A DNA stretch of 8,382 nucleotides from contig QHWL01000077.1 in assembly GCA_003222555.1 (NCBI GenBank), positions 1 through 8,382 on the forward strand, given 5' to 3'. This document shows, one piece after another, positions 1-4,981 of this stretch. The position numbers and the translations under genes are program-made. This stretch comes from Acidobacteriota bacterium (GTDB lineage Bacteria > Acidobacteriota > Vicinamibacteria > Vicinamibacterales > CAVVIG01). The stretch's first letter is position 1. Each line of letters begins with the position of its first letter. The notes under the pieces were generated by a model, which worked only from the letters and a program-made list of their open reading frames with translations, did no database searches and had not been told where the DNA came from.

Positions 1-1
1 A

Positions 2-2188
2 AGTGTCTTCGTCGCCGAGACCGACCAGGGGGTCACCGGGCTCGTGCTGCTCGGGCGCGGCGAGATGCGGTTTCATCCAAAGCCGGCGACAGAGAAAGGA
101 CAGTTGAAGATCTTCTGCGGCGCCGAGACGCTCGAATCGCGCTTCGACGCGGCGTTCATCCGCATCAACCCGGGCGACGTCAATCGGCTGGTTGCCGCCA
201 GCCACCTCACCTCCAGAGCGGTCGACCCGCGGGAGCTGCGGCACGCCGACGATATCTTCCGGGAGGAGGCGCCCAAATCGTTCGGCCTCGAGCTGGGCGA
301 CCTCAGTCGCGAGGCGTGGTCGATGCTGCCGGCCGACGGCGATTTTCTTGCCGAGATCCGCACGCGCCGCTTCGACACGTTGACCTACGTGCGGCTGGCG
401 GCTCAACCCGAAGACGTCAATCTGTTCGAGCGCAAGAAGCACCGCAATATCGCCCTGTATGCGTCGGAAGAGAACCTCGCGCGCCGGGGACGTTTCTACA
501 ATGAAGACGATCTGGCGGACTATGACATTCTCGACTACGACATCGACCTCACGATTTCACCAGATCGGCTGTGGCTCGACAGCCGCGCGCGCGTGCTCCT
601 CAAAGTGCGATCGGCCGAGATCAACACACTCACGCTGCGGCTTGCCGATTCGCTCGTCGTGCAATCGATCGCCAGCGATCAGTTCGGCGGTCTGTTCGCT
701 CTCCGCCTCAAGAACCAGAACAGCATCATCATCAAGCTGCCGACGCAGGTGCCGCGCGATACCGTGATGACCTTGACCGTTGTGTACTCCGGCCGGGTCG
801 AGCCGCAAGTCAACGATCGCGAACTGCTGGCGTTCCAGCGGGGTCGCGACGTGCAGGTCGACGAGGCGAGGTTCGCGACCGAGCCGAGCTGGTTGTACAG
901 CAGCCGTATCTTCTGGTATCCGCAGGCGCCCGTGACCGATTACGCGACCGCGAGGCTGCAGATCAACGTGCCGGCGTCGCTCGGGTGCGTCGCGAGCGGC
1001 GATCTCGCACCCGGATCGCCGACGCTGCTGCCCGTCAGGGACGGAGCGCCGGGCCGAAAGCTCTACATGTTTTCGGCCACGCAGCCGCTTCGCTATCTCG
1101 CGTTCGTGGTGAGCCGCTTCGTCCGGTCGGAGCCGATGACCCTCGCCTTCGACTTTCCGTCTCTTGGAGAGAACGTCGACCACCAAACGCCTGCGACGAG
1201 CGGGGTCTACTACAGCAGTCTGGATGTGTCGGTCGAGGCGAACCCGCGGCAGGCGCAGCTGACCCACGACCTAGAAGAGCGGACCGCCGATATCGCCCGG
1301 TTTTATGCGTCGCTCGTCGGCGATTGTCCGTACCCAAGTTTCACGATCGCGCTCGTCGAGAACGACCTGCCCGGGGGCCACAGCCCCGGCTACTTCGCCG
1401 CGCTCAATCAAACGCTGCCGACCTCGCCGTATGTGTGGCGTAACGATCCGGCGGCGTTCAGCAACTATCCGGAATTTTTCATCGCACACGAGCTGGCGCA
1501 CCAGTGGTGGGGGCAGGCGGTCGGCTGGCGCAATTATCACGAGCAGTGGTTGAGCGAGGGGTTCGCTCAGTACTTTGCCGCGTTGTACGCGGAGCGCTAT
1601 CGAGGCGGCGACGTGTTTGCCGGCGTGATGCGGCAGATGCGCAAATGGGGCATGGACGAGTCCGATCAGGGGCCCGTCTATCTCGGCTACCGCCTCGGTC
1701 ACATCCGTGGCGAGAGCAAAGTGTTCCGGGCGCTCGCGTACAACAAGAGCGCCGCGGTCTTGCACATGCTGCGCAGGCTCGTCGGCGACGACGCGTTCTT
1801 CCGCGGCATCCGGCGCTTCTATCGGATGTCACGATTCCGCAAGGCCGGAACGGAAGACTTCAGGCTGGCCATGGAAGCGGAAACAGGATGGGAGCTCGAA
1901 CGCTTTTTCGAACGATGGATTTATGGATCGACGCTGCCGCGGTTGCAGTTCAGCTACCGCGTGGAGGGAGGCGATGTCGTGCTTCACATCGAACAGGTCG
2001 GCGAGCTGTTCGACTTGCCCCTCACGGTCACGCTTCAATACGCGGACAGGAAGCCGGTCGATGTGATGATTCCGGTCACCGCGGGAACCGTCGAAAGACG
2101 GGTGGCGCTGGCCGGCTCGCTGCGTCGCGCCGACATCAGCAAGAACGACGGGACGATGGCGCAGGTGGTGAAGACTGAGCGGTTCTAG
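2..2188 (+). CDS. M1 family metallopeptidase (5'-truncated by window edge)
   Basis: This is a zinc metallopeptidase of the M1 (gluzincin) family. The reading frame is open to the left edge from base 2, so the GTG at 44 is probably internal and the true start lies outside the window. The zinc site is clear: HELAH at 1487-1501 followed, after the usual 18 residues, by the third ligand Glu at 1556-1558 within LSEGFAQY. The likely catalytic Tyr is in AYNKSA (codon 1739-1741). The first ~170 visible residues (to about base 520) do not look like M1 and form an accessory region. The M1 N-terminal beta domain starts near YDIDLTISPDRLWLDSRA, and the protein ends soon after the catalytic helices with a short beta domain, so the long C-terminal helical domain of classical aminopeptidase N is absent. 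The canonical GxMEN substrate motif appears replaced by GGHSPGY (1373-1393). The gene converges on the small minus-strand gene 9 bp away. Family assignment is firm; the substrate is unknown. Confidence 0.93.
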   Translation, partial: SVFVAETDQGVTGLVLLGRGEMRFHPKPATEKGQLKIFCGAETLESRFDAAFIRINPGDVNRLVAASHLTSRAVDPRELRHADDIFREEAPKSFGLELGDLSREAWSMLPADGDFLAEIRTRRFDTLTYVRLAAQPEDVNLFERKKHRNIALYASEENLARRGRFYNEDDLADYDILDYDIDLTISPDRLWLDSRARVLLKVRSAEINTLTLRLADSLVVQSIASDQFGGLFALRLKNQNSIIIKLPTQVPRDTVMTLTVVYSGRVEPQVNDRELLAFQRGRDVQVDEARFATEPSWLYSSRIFWYPQAPVTDYATARLQINVPASLGCVASGDLAPGSPTLLPVRDGAPGRKLYMFSATQPLRYLAFVVSRFVRSEPMTLAFDFPSLGENVDHQTPATSGVYYSSLDVSVEANPRQAQLTHDLEERTADIARFYASLVGDCPYPSFTIALVENDLPGGHSPGYFAALNQTLPTSPYVWRNDPAAFSNYPEFFIAHELAHQWWGQAVGWRNYHEQWLSEGFAQYFAALYAERYRGGDVFAGVMRQMRKWGMDESDQGPVYLGYRLGHIRGESKVFRALAYNKSAAVLHMLRRLVGDDAFFRGIRRFYRMSRFRKAGTEDFRLAMEAETGWELERFFERWIYGSTLPRLQFSYRVEGGDVVLHIEQVGELFDLPLTVTLQYADRKPVDVMIPVTAGTVERRVALAGSLRRADISKNDGTMAQVVKTERF

Positions 2189-2197
2189 GAGGCTGCG

Positions 2198-2617
2198 CTA
2201 TTGAAGGTAGATGGCGGCCACCCTCGGTTCGCCGCGCCTCTCGAAGGGCTCGAGCACCAAAATGAACCGCGTGCCCGAAACCTCGTAGGACCGAACCTCG
2301 CGCGGACCGAGCGGCCCGCGCTCCACGGTCGTCTTGATGAGGACGACGCCGGCATCGAGCCGCGCAACCGCGGCGTCGCCGCGATCGCCGACGCGGATTT
2401 CGTTCGCCTCGCCGAGCATGAGCTTCGGCACCGACACGGCCTCGGGCGGCACTCCGGCGCTCGTCGTGCTGGTTTGTTCCCCGCCGTCGGAGAATGCCTG
2501 CGGCGCGACGCGCAACTCGCGCACCACGAGCGATCCCACAACGAGCGTTGCCACCAGAAACGCCGCGGCAGCCAACCATTCTCCGCTGAAACGTAGCCGA
2601 GAGCCGGTCGCAGACAT
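2198..2617 (-). CDS. Small single-pass membrane-anchored protein, function unknown
   Basis: This 139-residue protein reads from the ATG at 2617 down to a TAG at 2198-2200. A short basic N-terminus (residues 1-13) precedes one hydrophobic segment at about residues 14-32 (WLAAAAFLVATLVVGSLVV). The remaining ~105 residues are soluble and probably periplasmic. They start with a Ser/Thr/Gly-rich linker (about 40-60) and end in a beta-rich stretch with motifs ARLDAGVVLIKTT, YEVSGTRFILVLEPF and EPRVAAIYLQ. No cysteines or catalytic motifs are visible. A strong AAGGAGG site 5 nt before the ATG, and coding-like composition, support it over the plus-strand frames across the same bases. It is convergent with the M1 peptidase gene and divergent from nuoG, so it is probably monocistronic. 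I do not recognise a named family. An anti-sigma-like or envelope lipoprotein-like role would be a guess. Confidence 0.75.
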   Translation of the reverse strand: MSATGSRLRFSGEWLAAAAFLVATLVVGSLVVRELRVAPQAFSDGGEQTSTTSAGVPPEAVSVPKLMLGEANEIRVGDRGDAAVARLDAGVVLIKTTVERGPLGPREVRSYEVSGTRFILVLEPFERRGEPRVAAIYLQ

Positions 2618-2622
2618 GACGG

Positions 2623-2629
2623 CCTCCTT
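2623..2629 (-). promoter_or_regulatory. Strong Shine-Dalgarno site of the small membrane protein gene
   Basis: The minus strand reads AAGGAGG, then 5 nt, then ATG (2617-2615). This is the only near-perfect ribosome binding site among the gene starts in the window. It fixes the start of the minus-strand gene and argues that this gene, not an overlapping plus-strand frame, is translated. Confidence 0.7.
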
Positions 2630-2777
2630 GGACAGCGCTAGAACCTGGCGAACCTCCGACGGTGCTCAGCTTCGTCCTGGAGTCGTCGAACGACGAAGCG
2701 GGGATACGGTGAGCAACAGCGACGGGGCGACCCCGCGCGGCTGAGAATCGAGAAGACTGTAGGCGGGCGGCGCGCTG

Positions 2778-2808
2778 TTGTCAAATCTGCACGAGTCCCT
2801 GATATATT
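2778..2808 (+). promoter_or_regulatory. Candidate sigma-70-type promoter for nuoG
   Basis: TTGTCA at 2778-2783 resembles a -35 box. TATATT at 2803-2808, 19 bp further on, resembles a -10 box (5 of 6 to TATAAT); GATATA at 2801-2806 gives a 17-bp spacing but a poorer match. This is the only clearly AT-rich patch in the 230-bp gap between the divergent small-protein and nuoG genes. It would place a transcription start inside the palindrome at 2810-2830. The rest of the gap (2630-2777) shows no gene that I can support. Confidence 0.45.
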
Positions 2809-2809
2809 T

Positions 2810-2830
2810 GGGGTCGGGAGTCCCGACCCC
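2810..2830. repeat. Perfect palindrome upstream of nuoG
   Basis: GGGGTCGGGA (2810-2819) and TCCCGACCCC (2821-2830) are exact reverse complements around a single G. As RNA this gives a 9-bp, very GC-rich stem with a 3-nt loop. It abuts the candidate -10 box and ends 17 nt before the nuoG ATG. It could be an operator, a 5'-UTR hairpin affecting translation, or one copy of a dispersed palindromic repeat. The sequence alone does not decide between these. Confidence 0.8.
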
Positions 2831-2847
2831 CCGCTGTTTGTTCTCCT

Positions 2848-4833
2848 ATGGATACCGTCACACTGACGATCGATGGCCGGCGGATCACGGTCGAAAAAGG
2901 CAAGACGGTCCTGCAGGCCGCGCTCGAACACAGCATTTCGATTCCGTACTACTGCTATCACCCTGGGATCGGCGTCGATGGATCGTGCCGGGTCTGCATC
3001 GTGAAAATCGAAAAAATGCCGAAGCTGCAGATTGCGTGCTCCACGGTGTGCGCCGACGGCCAGATTGTGAGCACGCAAACGCCCGATGTCGTCGAAGCGC
3101 GTGCCGGCATCTTCGAGTTCCTGTTGATCAATCATCCGCTCGACTGCCCCGTCTGCGACAAAGGCGGCGAGTGTCCCCTGCAGGATTACTCTTACACGTT
3201 CGGCCCCGATCAAAGCCGGATGGAGTTCGCGCGCCGCACGTTCGATGGCGAAGGGGTCAGGGCCGACGTCGACTTCGGGCCGACGCTGATGCTCAATCGC
3301 AACCGCTGCATCCTGTGCACGCGGTGCATCCGCTTCATGCGCGACATCGACGGCGACGCACAGATCAACATCATCGACCGAGGCTACGGCAGCGAGATCG
3401 CGACGTTCCAAGAAGAAGGCGTCCACTCGCTCATCTCCGGCAACTTGATGGACGTCTGCCCCGTCGGCGCGATCACGACGCGCGATTACCGCTTCAAGTC
3501 GCGGCCGTGGGACAACCCCGAGGCGGTCGACACGATTTGCACGCTCTGCTCCAAGGGCTGCAATACGACCGCGTGGCTCAGGGCGAAACCCGAGTGGGCG
3601 AAAGGTGCGAGCCTCATTCGATTCACGCCGCGCTTCAACCCCGACGTCAACGGTTATTGGATGTGCGACATCGGCCGCTTCGAGTACCACTGGGTTGAAA
3701 GCGAGGATCGCCTGCGGAGGCCGCTCGTCCGGGATGAACGCGGCGTCCAGCAACCAGCCTCCTGGAACGACGTTGTGTCGAGGCTGGGTGACCGGCTCGT
3801 ACAAGCTCGAGAAGGCCTCCGCTTCTTGCTGTCGGCGCACGCGTCGAACGAAGAATTCTTCTTATTTAGCCGGCTCGCTGAGAAACTCGCCGTTGCCGAG
3901 AGCGCCCGCGGCCCGCGCGAGGATAGCGAGTCTTCGAGCGCCGCAGCGCGAGCGAGCGGGGGTGGAGCCCCGCGAGCAGTGAATAATGCCCGCGGCCCGC
4001 GCGAGGAGCCGGCGCCCCCAACGCAGCAACTGCGTTGGGGTGGCGAGCCGGGGCCCCCAACGCGGCAGCCGCGTTGGGGTGGCGATGTGCCGCTCATTTC
4101 CGTCGGCTGGCGGTATCGGCCGAAATCGCAGCCCGAGCCGGCGACGTTCAGGGTGCCGCCGGTCGACGCGCCAAACGTCAACGGCGCACGGAGCTTCGGG
4201 TTCGTCGGCGGCACGTTGGCCGATCAGGTCGCCCAAGCCGATCTATCCGCGATTCGGGCGGCTGTGGAAGCTGGCCAGGTGTCGGCACTCTTCGTGTTCG
4301 ACCCCGGTCCCGAGGGCTCGATCGGGGACACCGAGTGGATTCTCAGGGCGCGCGCGCGCGGCGTGCTTCCGCTGCTCATCGTGCAGGGCGTGCTGCTCAC
4401 CGACCTCGCTCGGGCGGCCGACTTCGTGCTGCCCGGGGCATCGTGGGTCGAAAAGGAAGCGTCTTACATGAACGACCAGGGCCGGCTTCAGGGGGTGAGC
4501 CGCGCGATTCCGCTACCCGGCGAAGCGATCGAAGACTGGGAGATTCTGGTGAAGGTGAGCGTCGCGCTCGGCGTACCGCTCGATTACACCAATGCCGCGC
4601 ACATCCGAGCCGACATCGCGACGCGATTTGATGACCGGAAAGGATTCGAAGGCCTGGCCACGCTCGAGTTCGGACGCCCGGTCGCGGCCCAAAACTGGCT
4701 GCAGGCCTCCAATCCGTCGGAACGTTGGAAGTGGGACTTCATGTTCCAGGATTTGCCGCCCGTGAAGGGCGCGGTCGACCCCTTGGCGGTCCCGATGCCC
4801 GCCGGAGTGATTCCATTAAGAGAAGTGAAGTAG
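2848..4833 (+). CDS. nuoG: NADH-quinone oxidoreductase subunit G
   Basis: This is the electron-transfer subunit of respiratory complex I (peripheral arm, cytoplasmic side), which carries Fe-S clusters from the NADH module toward quinone. In order: a ferredoxin-like [2Fe-2S] domain with C36, C47, C50 and C64; the NuoG HCC box with H96, C100, C103 and C109 (N5-type); a [4Fe-4S] site with C154, C157, C160 and C204 (the last in CPVGA); and a molybdopterin-type Fe4S4 domain with C231, C234, C238 and C273 (N7-type). The C-terminal half is the degenerate molybdopterin-oxidoreductase fold, with VDAPNVNGARSFGF and LPGASWVEKEASYMNDQGRLQG. At 661 residues it is at the short end for the family, and residues ~352-412 are repeat-derived. 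The ATG is chosen because MDTVTLTIDGR is the expected family N-terminus; no Shine-Dalgarno is visible. No other nuo gene is adjacent: the next gene is dsbD. The related G-like subunits of hydrogenases are a less likely alternative. Confidence 0.93.
   Translation: MDTVTLTIDGRRITVEKGKTVLQAALEHSISIPYYCYHPGIGVDGSCRVCIVKIEKMPKLQIACSTVCADGQIVSTQTPDVVEARAGIFEFLLINHPLDCPVCDKGGECPLQDYSYTFGPDQSRMEFARRTFDGEGVRADVDFGPTLMLNRNRCILCTRCIRFMRDIDGDAQINIIDRGYGSEIATFQEEGVHSLISGNLMDVCPVGAITTRDYRFKSRPWDNPEAVDTICTLCSKGCNTTAWLRAKPEWAKGASLIRFTPRFNPDVNGYWMCDIGRFEYHWVESEDRLRRPLVRDERGVQQPASWNDVVSRLGDRLVQAREGLRFLLSAHASNEEFFLFSRLAEKLAVAESARGPREDSESSSAAARASGGGAPRAVNNARGPREEPAPPTQQLRWGGEPGPPTRQPRWGGDVPLISVGWRYRPKSQPEPATFRVPPVDAPNVNGARSFGFVGGTLADQVAQADLSAIRAAVEAGQVSALFVFDPGPEGSIGDTEWILRARARGVLPLLIVQGVLLTDLARAADFVLPGASWVEKEASYMNDQGRLQGVSRAIPLPGEAIEDWEILVKVSVALGVPLDYTNAAHIRADIATRFDDRKGFEGLATLEFGRPVAAQNWLQASNPSERWKWDFMFQDLPPVKGAVDPLAVPMPAGVIPLREVK
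3904..4007. repeat. Two identical 20-bp direct repeats flanking a dyad-containing segment inside nuoG
   Basis: The 20-mer beginning GCCCGCGGCCCGCGCG occurs identically at 3904-3923 and 3988-4007. The offset is 84 bp, exactly 28 codons, so both copies are read in the same frame and give ARGPRE twice. Between them lies a Ser/Ala/Gly-rich stretch containing the inverted repeat GCGGGG (3956-3961) / CCCCGC (3968-3973). The arrangement looks like a short palindromic repeat element inserted into the gene, not native NuoG sequence. Confidence 0.8.
4006..4083. repeat. Tandem 39-bp repeat inside nuoG, each copy a hairpin
   Basis: Unit 1 (4006-4044) and unit 2 (4045-4083) are directly adjacent, each 13 codons, and match at 35 of 39 positions. 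They translate as EPAPPTQQLRWGG and EPGPPTRQPRWGG. Each unit holds an inverted repeat with 11-bp arms. In unit 1 CCCCAACGCAG (4016-4026) pairs with CTGCGTTGGGG (4030-4040); in unit 2 CCCCAACGCGG (4055-4065) pairs with CCGCGTTGGGG (4069-4079). The one arm difference between the units is compensated on the other arm (A-T becomes G-C). Confidence 0.88.
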
Positions 4834-4860
4834 CACGGGTTTTGAGATTGTGAGCAAATC

Positions 4861-4946
4861 ACGTTCAACGCAGAGACCGCTGAGGCCGCAGAAAAGAAAA
4901 TGGCGAAGCATTTCTCGGCGTGCCTGCGAGCTCTGCGTTCAAACGT
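4861..4946. repeat. Imperfect intergenic palindrome between nuoG and dsbD
   Basis: AACGCAGAG (4867-4875) is exactly mirrored by CTCTGCGTT (4931-4939). The pairing extends outward imperfectly (ACGTT at 4861-4865 against AACGT at 4942-4946) and inward through partly matching stretches such as CCGCAGAAAA against TTTCTCGGCG. It fills most of the 148-bp gap. Dyads built on 'aacgcagag/ctctgcgtt' are, to my recollection, common dispersed intergenic repeats in Acidobacteriota and similar soil bacteria. It could also act as a transcript-end hairpin for nuoG, but no U-run follows. Confidence 0.65.
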
Positions 4947-4981
4947 CGTGCTGTTTTCGCAACCTCGTTAGATCTCCATAC

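Noticed and set aside
557..1267. Long minus-strand open frame opposite the M1 peptidase gene (and similar long plus-strand shadows).
   Set aside because: Arg/Ala-rich translation without domain motifs, typical of a GC-rich shadow. The plus-strand frame has HExxHx18E.
1370..1391. Hairpin CCGGGGG...GCCCCGG inside the M1 gene.
   Set aside because: It lies in conserved-looking coding sequence (PGGHSPGY) and is explained by GC-rich codons.
2641..2765. Possible TPP (thiamine) riboswitch upstream of nuoG, suggested by GGCTGAGA near 2739 and GAACCTGG near 2641.
   Set aside because: The GAACCTG-like piece lies before, not after, the CTGAGA piece, and the conserved TAATACCGGCG-type segment is missing. 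nuoG is also not a thiamine gene.
2638..3840. 400-codon minus-strand open frame opposite nuoG.
   Set aside because: Shadow of the nuoG frame. It would also remove the intergenic promoter region, and no domain pattern is visible.
3904..4083. CRISPR-like or VNTR array in nuoG.
   Set aside because: Only two copies of each unit, no regularly spaced unique spacers and no cas genes. The pattern fits palindromic elements or a tandem duplication better.
4850..4981. GTG start at 4850 for dsbD, giving a 630-residue protein.
   Set aside because: The added 44 residues come mainly from an intergenic palindrome and precede a clear signal peptide at the ATG at 4982.
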